Shown here one piece after another: positions 35,439 to 44,836 of a stretch of DNA of 64,000 nt. Position 1 is the stretch's first letter; the number at the start of each line of letters is the position of its first letter. Source of the stretch: Cupriavidus metallidurans CH34 (GTDB taxonomy: Bacteria; Pseudomonadota; Gammaproteobacteria; Burkholderiales; Burkholderiaceae). Made by a program: the position numbers and the translations under genes. Location: contig NC_007973.1 of NCBI RefSeq assembly GCF_000196015.1, positions 3,286,001 to 3,350,000 of the forward strand, in the 5' to 3' direction. The notes beneath the pieces are model-generated. The model had not been told where the DNA came from. It was given only the letters and a program-made list of their open reading frames with translations, and did no database searches.

Positions 35439-36806
35439 ATGTTTGATAAAATTCTGATCGCGAACCGCGGTGAAATCGCCCTTCGCATCCAGCGCGCCTG
35501 CCGCGAGCTGGGCATCAAGACCGTGGTGGTGTACTCGGAAGCCGACAAGGACGCCAAGTACGTCAAGCTGGCCGATGAAGCCGTCTGTATCGGCCCGGCC
35601 CCGTCGCCGCTGTCATACCTGAACATGCCGGCCATCATCTCGGCCGCCGAAGTGACCGACGCCCAGGCGATCCACCCGGGCTATGGCTTCCTGTCCGAGA
35701 ACGCGGACTTCGCCGAGCGCGTGGAGAAATCCGGCTTCGTGTTCATCGGCCCGACCTCCGAAAACATCCGCCTGATGGGTGACAAGGTGTCGGCCAAGCA
35801 GGCCATGATCAAGTCCGGCGTGCCGTGCGTGCCCGGCTCCGATGGCGCACTGCCCGACGACCCGAAGGAAATCCTGGCAACGGCCCGTCGCGTGGGCTAC
35901 CCCGTGATCATCAAGGCCGCTGGCGGCGGCGGTGGCCGCGGCATGCGCGTGGTGCACACCGAAGCCGCCCTGCTCAACGCCGTCAACATGACGCGCGAGG
36001 AAGCCGGCCGCGCCTTCGGCAATCCCGAGGTCTACATGGAGAAGTTCCTCGAGAACCCGCGCCATGTGGAAATCCAGATCCTGGCCGACCAGCATCGGCA
36101 GGCCATCTGGCTGGGCGAACGCGACTGCTCGATGCAGCGCCGCCACCAGAAGGTGATCGAGGAAGCGCCGGCACCGCACATTCCGCGCCGCCTGATCGAG
36201 CGCATCGGCGACCGTTGCGCCGAGGCCTGCAAGAAGATCGGCTACCGTGGCGCCGGCACGTTCGAGTTCCTGTACGAGAACAACGAGTTCTACTTCATCG
36301 AGATGAACACGCGTGTGCAGGTCGAGCACCCGGTCACCGAGATGATCACGGGCATCGACATCGTGCAGGAGCAGATCCGCATCGCCTTCGGCGAGAAGCT
36401 GCGCCTCCGCCAGAAGGACGTGGAACTGCGCGGCCACGCGATCGAGTGCCGGATCAACGCCGAGGACCCGTTCAAGTTCACGCCGTCGCCGGGCCGCATC
36501 ACCGCCTGGCACATGCCCGGTGGCCCCGGCGTGCGCGTAGACTCCCATGCGTACGACGGCTACTTCGTGCCGCCCAACTACGATTCGATGATCGGCAAGA
36601 TCATCACGTATGGCGCGACGCGTGACCAGGCCATCGCCCGCATGCGCATCGCGCTGTCGGAAATGGTGGTGGACGGCATCCTGACCAACGTGCCGCTGCA
36701 CCGCGACCTGATGCTCGACGCCAACTTCGTGGAAGGCGGCACCAGCATTCACTATCTCGAACACCGTCTGGCCCAAAAGGCCAACGTCCAGGGCGAAAAG
36801 GCCTGA
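35439..36806 (+). CDS. accC: biotin carboxylase subunit of acetyl-CoA carboxylase
   Basis: A 455-residue ATP-grasp enzyme that carboxylates AccB-bound biotin. It starts [21 protein letters not shown]; the ATP-grasp loop is [30 protein letters not shown] follows, and [18 protein letters not shown] carries catalytic residues. The ATG at 35439 follows AGAGAGACC; frames open upstream add unrelated sequence. Together with accB it forms the classic accBC pair, with prmA downstream. Confidence 0.97.
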   Translation: MFDKILIANRGEIALRIQRACRELGIKTVVVYSEADKDAKYVKLADEAVCIGPAPSPLSYLNMPAIISAAEVTDAQAIHPGYGFLSENADFAERVEKSGFVFIGPTSENIRLMGDKVSAKQAMIKSGVPCVPGSDGALPDDPKEILATARRVGYPVIIKAAGGGGGRGMRVVHTEAALLNAVNMTREEAGRAFGNPEVYMEKFLENPRHVEIQILADQHRQAIWLGERDCSMQRRHQKVIEEAPAPHIPRRLIERIGDRCAEACKKIGYRGAGTFEFLYENNEFYFIEMNTRVQVEHPVTEMITGIDIVQEQIRIAFGEKLRLRQKDVELRGHAIECRINAEDPFKFTPSPGRITAWHMPGGPGVRVDSHAYDGYFVPPNYDSMIGKIITYGATRDQAIARMRIALSEMVVDGILTNVPLHRDLMLDANFVEGGTSIHYLEHRLAQKANVQGEKA

Positions 36807-36848
36807 AACGTGGCCAATCGGCCGGCAAAGCAGTAACAGAGGAATCCC

Positions 36849-37763
36849 GTGGCTTTCCAGGAATGTGTGATCGAAATTGCGCAGGAGCAGGCGGAAGCCT
36901 GGTCCGACGCATTGTTCGACCTCGGCGCGCTGTCGGTATCGGTGGAAGATGCCGATGCCGATACGCCCGACGAACAGCCGCTCTTCGGAGAGCCCGGGCT
37001 GGAGCCGACGCGGCTCGCGTGGAACCGTTCGCGCGTGGTGGCGCTCTTCGATGAAGAGACCGATCCCGCGCTCGTGGTGACCGCGGCCGCTAACGCGCTC
37101 AAGGTCGACCCGGTGCCGCCGTACGCACTGCGCGGCGTGGAAGACCAGGACTGGGTGCGTCTGACCCAGTCGCAATTCGAACCGATCCGCATCGGTGAAA
37201 AGATCTGGGTGGTGCCTTCGTGGCACGACGCGCCGGACCCCGACGCCGTGATTCTGGAGCTCGACCCGGGCCTGGCATTCGGCACCGGCAGCCATCCGAC
37301 CACGCGCCTGTGCATGCAGTGGCTGGAAGCCAACGTGCGTGCCGGCGAAACCGTGCTCGACTATGGCTGTGGCTCGGGCATCCTGGCCATTGTCGCGAAG
37401 AAGCTCGGCGCCGGTGACACCGTTGGGATCGACATCGACCCCAACGCAGTGGATGCGTCGCGCTACAACGCTGAACGCAACCGCGTGGAGGCCAGCTTCG
37501 CGCTGCCGGAGTCGGTCTCCGAGGCCACCTACGACCTCGTGGTGGCCAACATCTTGTCGAATCCGCTCAAGCTGATGGCGGCGATGCTCAGCGCGCGTGT
37601 GCGGCCGGGCGGCCGCCTGATCCTGTCTGGCGTGCTCGAACGGCAGGCCGAGGAAGTGGCCGCCGCCTACGCGCCCTGGATCCCCATGTCGGTCTGGCGC
37701 AGCGAGGAAGGCTGGGTGTGCCTGCACGGCACGCGCCCCGCCGCGCCCGCCGACCGTTCCTGA
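36849..37763 (+). CDS. prmA: ribosomal protein L11 methyltransferase
   Basis: A 304-residue SAM-dependent enzyme that trimethylates ribosomal protein L11. The substrate-recognition domain covers about residues 1-100; the methyltransferase domain shows [21 protein letters not shown], then [13 protein letters not shown] as the SAM loop, [13 protein letters not shown], and [10 protein letters not shown]. The start is the GTG at 36849 with an AGGAATCCC site. accC-prmA adjacency is widely conserved in proteobacteria. Confidence 0.95.
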   Translation: MAFQECVIEIAQEQAEAWSDALFDLGALSVSVEDADADTPDEQPLFGEPGLEPTRLAWNRSRVVALFDEETDPALVVTAAANALKVDPVPPYALRGVEDQDWVRLTQSQFEPIRIGEKIWVVPSWHDAPDPDAVILELDPGLAFGTGSHPTTRLCMQWLEANVRAGETVLDYGCGSGILAIVAKKLGAGDTVGIDIDPNAVDASRYNAERNRVEASFALPESVSEATYDLVVANILSNPLKLMAAMLSARVRPGGRLILSGVLERQAEEVAAAYAPWIPMSVWRSEEGWVCLHGTRPAAPADRS

Positions 37764-37772
37764 TTTTCCATC

Positions 37773-39458
37773 ATGGCCGCCGCCAAGCTCGTCACGCGCT
37801 GCCCGGCCTGCCGCACCGCGTTCCGGCTTGTGGCGGACCAGTTGCGGCTGCGCCAGGGGCTGGTCCGCTGCGGCCAGTGCGACACTGTCTTCGACGCCCG
37901 CGAGCACCTGATCGAGGTGCCAGCGGCGTCTGCGCCGGCTGGTGCGTCCACATCCTCCCCCGCTTCCACGCCCACGCCGGCACCTGCGGCTGCGGCACCG
38001 TCGGTCACGCTGGCTGCGGCGCTCGCTCACGCGGAGCAGACCCAGGCCGTCGCCCAGGCGCGCGAGGACGAAGCGCCGTTCGACCCGGGCTTCGACCCAG
38101 GCTACGACGTGCCCGCGCTCGACTCGCCCACGACGATGATGTCGGAGCCCGAGCGGGAAGAAGCAGTCGAGGTAAAAGCGGAGGCGGTGGCAGAACCGGA
38201 AACTAGCGCCGATCGACAAGTGGCTGATACGGCCACGGAAGAGGCCCCCGCGGAGGCCGTCGAGGCCAACGAACCGGAAGCGGCCGACGAAACGCGCGAA
38301 AGCGCCGCGCCCGCCGCTGCCGAAGCTGGCGACGAGGCGAAAGACACTGAAGCCGCCACACAAACGCCACCGGTCGAAGCGAGTCAGGAAACACTGCCTG
38401 ACGCCGACTCCACCGACGTCGACACGCCACCGCAAGTAGCATCGGAGCCGTGGCCTGCCCTGGACCATGGCGTGTTCGATGACGATGCATTGCCGCGTCA
38501 CTCATCGCTCGACCCGGCCGCAGCGTTCGCGCCGAAGACGCCGGGCGAAATGCCACCAGCCGGTGCCTACAGCGCCAAGGCGATGTGGCCAACGCCCCCC
38601 CAGCGCGAGGCACAGACGGCCGCGACCAGTAGCGAGCACAGCACAGACAGCGATAGCGCCGACGACGCCGCGCAGCCGGAAGCCCACCCGCACCCGCACA
38701 CCGAACCGGTACGCAGTGCAAGCGAGTATCTGCGCGCGGCAGACCCGACTGACGCCGAAACGGAAGCCTGGACAAGGGACGCCGCCGACAGCAACGCTCA
38801 TGGACCAACATCGCGGGACGGCACGATCGATGCCGTAGCCCGCGAGACGACCACGCGTCACTGGCAGCGCGACGATTCCGGACCGGTAACCGGCCCCGGC
38901 TTCGCCCCCGATTTCCTTCGCCACACCCGCGAACGCGAGCAGGCGAGTGCTACCACCACCAAACGCAAGCTGCCGGGTAGCCGACGTCTCTGGACCCGCG
39001 TGGCGGTCGTCGTGCTCGGCCTCGGCGTGCTCATCCAGGGCGCCTACCTTGGACGCAGCCAGCTCGCGGGAAACATTCCGGTACTGCGCCCGGTGCTGGA
39101 AGCCGCGTGTGAGCCATTCGGCTGCAGCGTCCCGCCGTGGCGCGATCTCGAGGCGCTGCGCATCGACACGTCGCAACTGCAAAAGCAGGACGAGTCCGAC
39201 GACGTTTATCTGCTCGCGGTCACCATGCGCAACCAGGGCCGCGCCACCACGGCACTGCCCGCCATCGAACTCGTGATGACGGACCTGCAGGACCAGTTGC
39301 TGCTGCGGCGCGTGCTGCTGCCGGCTGACTACCTGCAGCCGGACCAGCGCGCTTTTGCCACCACGGGCCTGCGCGCAGGCAGCGAACTGCCGGTTCGGGT
39401 ACGATTCCGGACGCAGCAGGCGGCAGCGAACTACCGCGTGCTGATCTTCTACCCCTGA
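37773..39458 (+). CDS. zinc-ribbon and DUF3426 domain membrane protein
   Basis: A 561-residue protein. The N-terminus is an MJ0042-type zinc ribbon: CPACRTAFRL and CGQCDTVFDA supply four Cys. Residues about 45-400 are low-complexity, rich in Ala, Glu, Asp and Thr. A membrane segment (TRVAVVVLGLGVLIQGAYLG) near 410-430 is followed by a DUF3426 domain to the C-terminus. The function is unknown; the layout suggests a cytoplasmic zinc ribbon and a periplasmic domain. It begins 9 bases after prmA and is surely cotranscribed with it. The disordered middle is longer than in most relatives I recall. Confidence 0.88.
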   Translation: MAAAKLVTRCPACRTAFRLVADQLRLRQGLVRCGQCDTVFDAREHLIEVPAASAPAGASTSSPASTPTPAPAAAAPSVTLAAALAHAEQTQAVAQAREDEAPFDPGFDPGYDVPALDSPTTMMSEPEREEAVEVKAEAVAEPETSADRQVADTATEEAPAEAVEANEPEAADETRESAAPAAAEAGDEAKDTEAATQTPPVEASQETLPDADSTDVDTPPQVASEPWPALDHGVFDDDALPRHSSLDPAAAFAPKTPGEMPPAGAYSAKAMWPTPPQREAQTAATSSEHSTDSDSADDAAQPEAHPHPHTEPVRSASEYLRAADPTDAETEAWTRDAADSNAHGPTSRDGTIDAVARETTTRHWQRDDSGPVTGPGFAPDFLRHTREREQASATTTKRKLPGSRRLWTRVAVVVLGLGVLIQGAYLGRSQLAGNIPVLRPVLEAACEPFGCSVPPWRDLEALRIDTSQLQKQDESDDVYLLAVTMRNQGRATTALPAIELVMTDLQDQLLLRRVLLPADYLQPDQRAFATTGLRAGSELPVRVRFRTQQAAANYRVLIFYP

Positions 39459-39536
39459 GTTCCAACGCCCCCCTGCCATGCCGTCGATGCGCGCATCGGA
39501 CCGGCTGGCCGTATTCCATTCCAGACAGGAGAGACC

Positions 39537-40037
39537 ATGAGCAATGTGACCCTCGGCGGTAACGCCATTGAAGTTGGCGGCAAGTTTCCTCATAGCGGCG
39601 ACAAGGCGCCCGCATTCTCGCTCGTCGGCAAGGATCTGAAGGATGTCTCGCTGGCCGACTTCGCAGGCAAGCGCAAGGTGCTGAACATCGTGCCGAGCCT
39701 CGATACGCCCGTGTGCCAGGCATCTGCCCGCAAGTTCAACGAGGCCGCCGGCAACCTGAACAACACCGTCGTGCTGACGATCTCGGCCGACCTGCCGTTC
39801 GCGATGGGCCGCTTCTGCACCACCGAAGGCCTGGCCAACGTGGTGACGCTGTCGACGATGCGTGGCGCCGAGTTCAAGAACGCCTACGGCGTGGACATCA
39901 AGACCGGCCCGCTGGCCGGCGTGTGCGCTCGCGCCGTGGTCGTGGTGGACGAGAACGACACGGTCAAGTACAGCGAACTGGTGTCCGAAATCAAGCAGGA
40001 ACCGAACTACGACGCCGCACTCGCCGCATTGAAGTAA
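39537..40037 (+). CDS. tpx: thiol peroxidase
   Basis: A 166-residue atypical 2-Cys peroxiredoxin reducing peroxides with thioredoxin as donor. The peroxidatic Cys60 lies in [17 protein letters not shown] and the resolving Cys94 in GRFCTTEGL, the spacing of Tpx proteins. The start [18 protein letters not shown] is characteristic. ATG 39537 follows CAGGAGAGACC. It is a free-standing gene 78 bases after the DUF3426 gene. Confidence 0.96.
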   Translation: MSNVTLGGNAIEVGGKFPHSGDKAPAFSLVGKDLKDVSLADFAGKRKVLNIVPSLDTPVCQASARKFNEAAGNLNNTVVLTISADLPFAMGRFCTTEGLANVVTLSTMRGAEFKNAYGVDIKTGPLAGVCARAVVVVDENDTVKYSELVSEIKQEPNYDAALAALK

Positions 40038-40139
40038 TTTGTTTGATTCGGCACAGTAGTTCAACATTCCGCCCGTCATGCACGGGCGGAATTCATTAAC
40101 GTATCTGTTACAGCCCTTGCCAGGGCCCTTGGAGAGAGA

Positions 40140-41087
40140 ATGTCCAGCCTGATCTGCGGCTCCGTCGCATACGACACCATCATGACGTTCGACGGACGTT
40201 TCCGCGAACACATCCTGCCGGACCAGATCCACATGCTGAACGTCTCGTTCCTGGTGCCGGGTATGCGCCGCGAGTTTGGCGGCTGCGCGGGCAATATCGC
40301 CTACACGCTCAAAATGCTGGGCGGCGACCCGATCGTGATGGCCACGGTGGGCCAGGACGCCGAACCGTATCTGCAGTACCTGCGCAACCTCGAGATCCGC
40401 ACCGACCATATCCGCGTGCTGCCCGAGACATTCACCGCGCAGGCGATGATCACGACCGATCTGGACAACAACCAGATCACGGCCTTCCACCCTGGCGCCA
40501 TGGGTCAGTCGCAACTGAACCGGGTGCAGGACGCGCTGGCCACGGGCAACCGCCCGGCAGTCGGCATCGTCGCGCCGGACAGCCGTGAAGGCATGCTTCA
40601 CCATGCCCAGCAGTTCGCCGCCGAGGGCATCCCCTTCATCTTCGACCTGGGTCAGGCCATGCCGCTGTTCAACGGCGAGGACCTGCGGCAGTTCATTGAA
40701 CTTGCCAGCTACGTGACGGTCAATGACTACGAAGCGCAGGTCCTGCTGTCACGCACCGCATGGACCAGCGCAGAGGTAGCCGCCAAGGTCCGCGCGTTCA
40801 TCGTGACGCACGGCGAGCGCGGCGCCAGCGTCTTTGCCGACGGCAAGCAGTACGCCATTCCCGCCGTGCCCGCCGAACGTGTGGTCGACCCCACCGGATG
40901 CGGCGATGCGTTCAGGGGTGGCCTGCTCCACGGCATCGAGAACGGGATGGATTGGGAAACCACCGGCCGCCTCGCTTCGCTGATGGGCTCTCTCAAGATC
41001 GCCCAGCAGGGTCCCCAGAACCACTGGATGTCCTGCGACGAAATCGGCAGCCGCTTCCAGTCCGTCTTTGGTTACCGTTACGCTTGA
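40140..41087 (+). CDS. PfkB-family carbohydrate/adenosine kinase
   Basis: A 315-residue kinase of the ribokinase superfamily. Substrate-binding FGGCAGNIAYTLKMLGG is the first signature, and DPTGCGDAFRGGLL, holding the catalytic Asp, is the second. The sequence resembles bacterial adenosine-kinase-like members, but the substrate is not certain. ATG 40140 follows GGAGAGAGA. A downstream lipoprotein gene begins 65 bases later. Confidence 0.88.
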   Translation: MSSLICGSVAYDTIMTFDGRFREHILPDQIHMLNVSFLVPGMRREFGGCAGNIAYTLKMLGGDPIVMATVGQDAEPYLQYLRNLEIRTDHIRVLPETFTAQAMITTDLDNNQITAFHPGAMGQSQLNRVQDALATGNRPAVGIVAPDSREGMLHHAQQFAAEGIPFIFDLGQAMPLFNGEDLRQFIELASYVTVNDYEAQVLLSRTAWTSAEVAAKVRAFIVTHGERGASVFADGKQYAIPAVPAERVVDPTGCGDAFRGGLLHGIENGMDWETTGRLASLMGSLKIAQQGPQNHWMSCDEIGSRFQSVFGYRYA

Positions 41088-41152
41088 TCTGGTGCCGGGT
41101 GCGTCACCCCCGGCACAGCAACGCAACGCGGAATCTTTCACGGGAAGAAGTC

Positions 41153-41620
41153 ATGAACAAGATCCTACGTATCGGCGGCGTCGCCGTGTTGGCAGCGGCG
41201 ACGCTGCTTGCCGGGTGTTCCACCCAGTCAAACTCCAATAGCGTCTACACGGGTGGCCAGGCCCAGCGCGAGCAGACCGTGCGCTTCGGCGTGGTGGAAG
41301 GCGTGCGTGACGTCATGATCCAGGGCGAGGCCACGGGCGCCGGCACGCTTGCCGGTGGCGCGCTCGGTGGTGTTGCCGCCGGCAGCACGATCGGCGGCGG
41401 CAATGGCGCCATCGCAGCAGGCCTGCTCGGCGCAATCCTGGGCGGCATGGCCGGTAGCGCCGCCGAGAACAAGATCGCGCAGCGTCGCGGCCTGGAGATC
41501 ACCGTACGCCTGGAGAATGGCGAGATGCGCGCCATCACGCAGGATGCGGACGAGATCTTCCGCCCTGGCGACCGTGTGCGGCTGCTCTCCTCGGGCGGCG
41601 TGACGCGCGTTACGCACTAA
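41153..41620 (+). CDS. glycine-zipper outer-membrane lipoprotein (SlyB/PcP-like)
   Basis: A 155-residue lipoprotein with the lipobox LLAGC at about 18-22 after a short signal. The middle has a glycine-zipper segment (GAGTLAGGALGGVAAGSTIGG, then AAGLLGAILGGMAGSAAE) that spans or dips into the outer membrane, and the C-terminus is a small strand-rich domain (LEITVRLENGEMRAI). SlyB-type proteins stabilise the outer membrane. ATG 41153 follows GGGAAGAAG. A terminator follows at 41654-41690. Confidence 0.88.
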   Translation: MNKILRIGGVAVLAAATLLAGCSTQSNSNSVYTGGQAQREQTVRFGVVEGVRDVMIQGEATGAGTLAGGALGGVAAGSTIGGGNGAIAAGLLGAILGGMAGSAAENKIAQRRGLEITVRLENGEMRAITQDADEIFRPGDRVRLLSSGGVTRVTH

Positions 41621-41653
41621 GTCACGCGCTGGTCGACCCGACCCCAGCAATCG

Positions 41654-41690
41654 AACGCCGCGTGCCGTCAGGCCGCGGCGTTTTGCTTTT
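41654..41690 (+). terminator. intrinsic terminator after the SlyB-like gene
   Basis: AACGCCGCG (41654-41662) pairs with CGCGGCGTT (41674-41682), followed by a T-rich TTTTGCTTTT tract, 34 bases after the stop. Confidence 0.85.
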
Positions 41691-41767
41691 GCGCGAGCCC
41701 CTGACCTGGCTACTCCTGATCGTCATCCAGACCGACTGGCGCCGCTCTCGCACGTCCACCCAGAAAT

Positions 41768-41803
41768 AAAAAACCCGCCGGGCACGGATGCCATCGGCGG
41801 GTT
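41768..41803 (-). terminator. intrinsic terminator of the histone H1-like gene
   Basis: On the minus strand CCCGCCG pairs with CGGCGGG and is followed by TTTTTT (A-run at 41768-41773 on the plus strand). It lies 109 bases after the histone gene stop, giving a clear 3' untranslated region. Confidence 0.85.
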
Positions 41804-41911
41804 GGCAAGACTGCCGTCTTGCGGACCGGATACGCCGTATCCGGTCAGTGCGGCACGCGATGCGTGCCCTGGCGATTCCCGGTTGTGATCGCTCGCACGA
41901 GTGCGAGGCGA

Positions 41912-42517
41912 TTACGGACGGTTGCCCGTCGGGAACGGCCAGGCTGCAGCCGGGTTCAGCGCGGTCTTGGCTGCGGCCGCGGGGGCAACAGCAGGAGCAG
42001 CGGCAGGCTTCGCAGCAGCCTTCTTGGCAGCAGGCTTCTTCGCAGCAGCCTTCTTGGCAGCAGGCTTCTTGGCAGCCGGCTTCTTTGCAGCAGCCTTCTT
42101 GGCGGCCGGCTTCTTGGCGGCTACCTTCTTGGCTGCGGCCTTCTTGGCCGGTGCTGCCTTCTTGGCGACGACCTTCTTGGCGGCCGGCTTCTTGGCAGCA
42201 ACCTTCTTCACTGCAGCCTTCTTGGCCGGTGCTGCCTTCTTGGCGGCTACCTTCTTGGTTGCGACCTTCTTGGCAGCAACCTTCTTCACTGCAGCCTTCT
42301 TGGCCGGTGCTGCCTTCTTGGCGGCTACCTTCTTGGTCGCTACCTTCTTGGTCGCTACCTTCTTGGCGGCTACCTTCTTGGTTGCGACCTTCTTGGCAGC
42401 AGCCTTCTTGGCGGCCGGAGCAGCCTTCTTGGCGGCGACCTTCTTCACAGCAGCCTTCTTGGCGGCCGGCTTGGCGGCCTTCTTAGCCGCCGGCTTTTTC
42501 TTTGCAGCAGTTGCCAT
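41912..42517 (-). CDS. histone H1-like Ala/Lys-rich DNA-binding protein
   Basis: A 201-residue, extremely basic protein made almost wholly of Ala, Lys, Pro, Val and Thr. The units AAKK, VAKK, VATKK and APAKKA repeat some three dozen times, matching eukaryotic H1 tails and bacterial histone H1-like proteins of Ralstonia and Bordetella (BpH1-like). It should bind DNA through its charged repeats and influence nucleoid structure. ATG 42517 follows AAGGAG; a GTG five codons upstream is less likely. Repeat number in such genes changes easily by slippage. The last residues (AWPFPTGNRP) leave the repeat. Confidence 0.93.
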   Translation of the reverse strand: MATAAKKKPAAKKAAKPAAKKAAVKKVAAKKAAPAAKKAAAKKVATKKVAAKKVATKKVATKKVAAKKAAPAKKAAVKKVAAKKVATKKVAAKKAAPAKKAAVKKVAAKKPAAKKVVAKKAAPAKKAAAKKVAAKKPAAKKAAAKKPAAKKPAAKKAAAKKPAAKKAAAKPAAAPAVAPAAAAKTALNPAAAWPFPTGNRP

Positions 42518-44214
42518 GGATAACTCCTTCACTAACGTGAAATATCGAATGACCTAAATTGGCGACCCGACCGACCCGAGGCGTGTTTTGCACGTGCCCC
42601 AATCGAGCGAGCGATTCATCGGCGCACGACGCAACATCGACCGCACGCTAATGAATTCGGTGGCAGGGAGACAGCCGCGTCCGGCGCGAACTTGCGCGCT
42701 CATGGCGGTGTGCCCGCGGCGGCCAGGCATCCGCGAGCGAGCTGCAAACCCAGCGCTCAAGCGGATTCCCGGGCTAAGCCGCGCCCTGGAAAATTCGATC
42801 TGCCCGCACCGCCCGTCATGTCGGCGCGCAGCCTGGAAAGAGGAGATATCGGTCAGCAGGTCCACAGTGCGGGCATGGCCTCGCGCACTGCGGACGGCAA
42901 TCATTCGGGGGTAACTCGCCCATACCGTCACTGGGCAACTGGAGACCGCACGCGTTTTAAAAAGCCATTTCGGCTCAGTCTGCGTCAAAGTTCTGGTGCT
43001 CCTCGGCTACCCGCCATCACTGCATCGAAGCTTCGCTTCATCGTTCCTTCTCGCTCGCGTTCTTGCTTGCCTTCGTGCGCGCTACTCGGTCGATGCAATG
43101 AAGTGAGACTCTTGTCAAGGCGAATCATAATTCGTTTGTTCGATGATGTTAAGAAAAAAGTGCAAAAAAACTTGCGCGCAATTACGAATCGATCTACTCG
43201 GCGCGCACGTCTCGATGACGACACCATCGACACACATGTTGATCTCGACTTTCACACACGCTCCAGAGTTCCTTCATCGGGTCTTCGCACGATGAGTCGA
43301 TGCGCGGCGGATCGTGTCGATGACGCGTGATCGCACACCCGCGAAGGCATCGCACATACCTGCTCAGACACGCTTGCGATGCCGTGTGAAGTGCGGTGGC
43401 GCGTTCACGCCCGCAAGCCGGAAAGCCGCATGAGCATTGGCTTTCCGGTCCTCCATCGATGTCGTTCCATGCACTGCGGATACTTGTGCGACAGCGTTCC
43501 GCGCAGCGCTGCCGCGTCGCGTTCCCGCGAGTGGCAACGCATGCGAACACGCTCCGACTTGCGCCACCGTCGAACCATGCGCGCGCGATGCCCAGCATCG
43601 GCGTGCAAGCTTCAGAGAGTTGCGCGTGAGCGACGAAAGAGTGATGCGTCAAAGCAACGGTTTGTGTCGTCGTTGCGAAGTCGCACGCTCGATTTCGATG
43701 CTGTCGAAGTTCCTCGCCACGTCGAAACGCTCCGTGCGCGTCGCCACATCGCGACTGGCGATGTGGTTCGTGATGGTTGGAGGAGGCACGACGCAAACGC
43801 ATCAGTCGTGCAACCGAGCACGATGTTCGCCACGTCGACCCGCTGCGTCGTCAGACAATGCAGCTGCATTCGAGCGATGCGCCGCATCCGGGTTCCTACT
43901 GAGACGAATGCGATGCAGGCGTGGCCAATTTCCGAAGCACTGTGGCGACATCGCTGCAGCTGGACGATGGCTAGAGGAAAATCTCGGAACCGCCGCTCAT
44001 GCTGGCGTTGTTGCACGACAGAATCCGCGCCAGGCCGCGCCGGGCGGGCGATTGCAGCAAGCGCTACATTGCGCGCCGGTGCGTACGCAAACGGATGTTG
44101 GAGATTGCGGCGCGCGGCATCCGACAGTAGATTGGCGTCGCGCCCGCCGTTACCCGATCGAGCGAACCAACTTTGCAACACCGAACATTGAACTCTGAAC
44201 TGGAGACCACCACC
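42518..44214. other. 1.7-kb stretch without credible genes
   Basis: No frame here has a ribosome site together with protein-like sequence. Between about 43,000 and 44,150 the sequence is rich in GCATCG/CGATGC-like words and alternates purines and pyrimidines in a way unlike flanking genes. Open frames on both strands show high Arg, Cys and Ser content typical of noncoding GC-rich DNA. A perfect hairpin lies at 43418-43448. The first part includes the histone gene promoter region, with an AT-rich tract near 43115-43175. Confidence 0.6.
43418..43448. repeat. perfect 10-bp hairpin in the gene-free stretch
   Basis: CCGGAAAGCC (43418-43427) and GGCTTTCCGG (43439-43448) pair perfectly around an 11-base loop. 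There is no T-tract, so it is not a standard terminator. Confidence 0.8.
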
Positions 44215-44676
44215 ATGCGCATGACCGCCCCTCGTACCCTGCTGCGTGCCGCCGTGTTCGCCGCTGCTTTTGCTGCCAGCGCAGCGGCAATGGCGCAAGC
44301 CACGCCGACCGGCACCTGGCAGACGATTGACGACGCCACCGGCAAGCCGCGTGGCGTGATCGAGATCAGCGAGAAGGACGGCGTCTACAGCGGCAAGCTC
44401 ACGAAGAGTCTCGTGCCGCATGAAGGCCCGCCCACGGTGTGCGACAAGTGCACCGACTCGCGCAAGGATCAGCCGATCATCGGCATGACGCTGCTGACCG
44501 GTCTGCGCAAGACGGCCGACAACGAGTGGACCGGCGGCGAGATTCTGGATCCCGAAAGCGGCAAGCTGTACAAGTGCAAGATGTCGCTGGCCGAAGACGG
44601 CAAGAAGCTCAACGTGCGCGGCTTCATCGGCATTAGTCTGATCGGCCGGACCCAGACCTGGGTGCGCGCGCAGTAA
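44215..44676 (+). CDS. DUF2147 domain periplasmic protein
   Basis: A 153-residue protein with a Sec signal peptide (about 1-28, cleavage near AMAQA). The mature part matches DUF2147: GTWQTIDDATGKPRGVIEI at its start, a two-Cys VCDKCTDSRKDQPIIGMTLL segment, and LNVRGFIGISLIGRTQTW at the end. The function is unknown; a lipocalin-like binding role has been suggested for the fold. ATG 44215 follows TGGAGACCACC. It stands alone between gene-free DNA and a Bug receptor gene. Confidence 0.9.
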   Translation: MRMTAPRTLLRAAVFAAAFAASAAAMAQATPTGTWQTIDDATGKPRGVIEISEKDGVYSGKLTKSLVPHEGPPTVCDKCTDSRKDQPIIGMTLLTGLRKTADNEWTGGEILDPESGKLYKCKMSLAEDGKKLNVRGFIGISLIGRTQTWVRAQ

Positions 44677-44836
44677 GCGGCGATTCGTCAGCAATTCACT
44701 GCCTCACTGACGCCTGCGCGAACGGTGAGGCGGCTCCCCTGAGCACGCTTCGCACACATCACCTGGTGTACAGGCATGTGACAGCTTCCTTCGGTAAGAT
44801 CGTTTGCCTTCACAACGACATCCGGAGACTTTGAGC

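Noticed and set aside
35613..38501. 962-codon open frame opposite accC, prmA and the DUF3426 gene
   Set aside because: It spans three well-supported genes on the other strand and shows only composition-driven sequence.
42000..42500. CRISPR-like array
   Set aside because: The repeats are in-frame codon blocks of the histone H1-like gene, without spacer/repeat regularity.
43612..44694. 360-codon minus-strand open frame covering the DUF2147 gene and the gene-free stretch
   Set aside because: The DUF2147 gene on the plus strand has a signal peptide and ribosome site; the minus-strand product has no family-like sequence and unusual Arg/His/Cys content.
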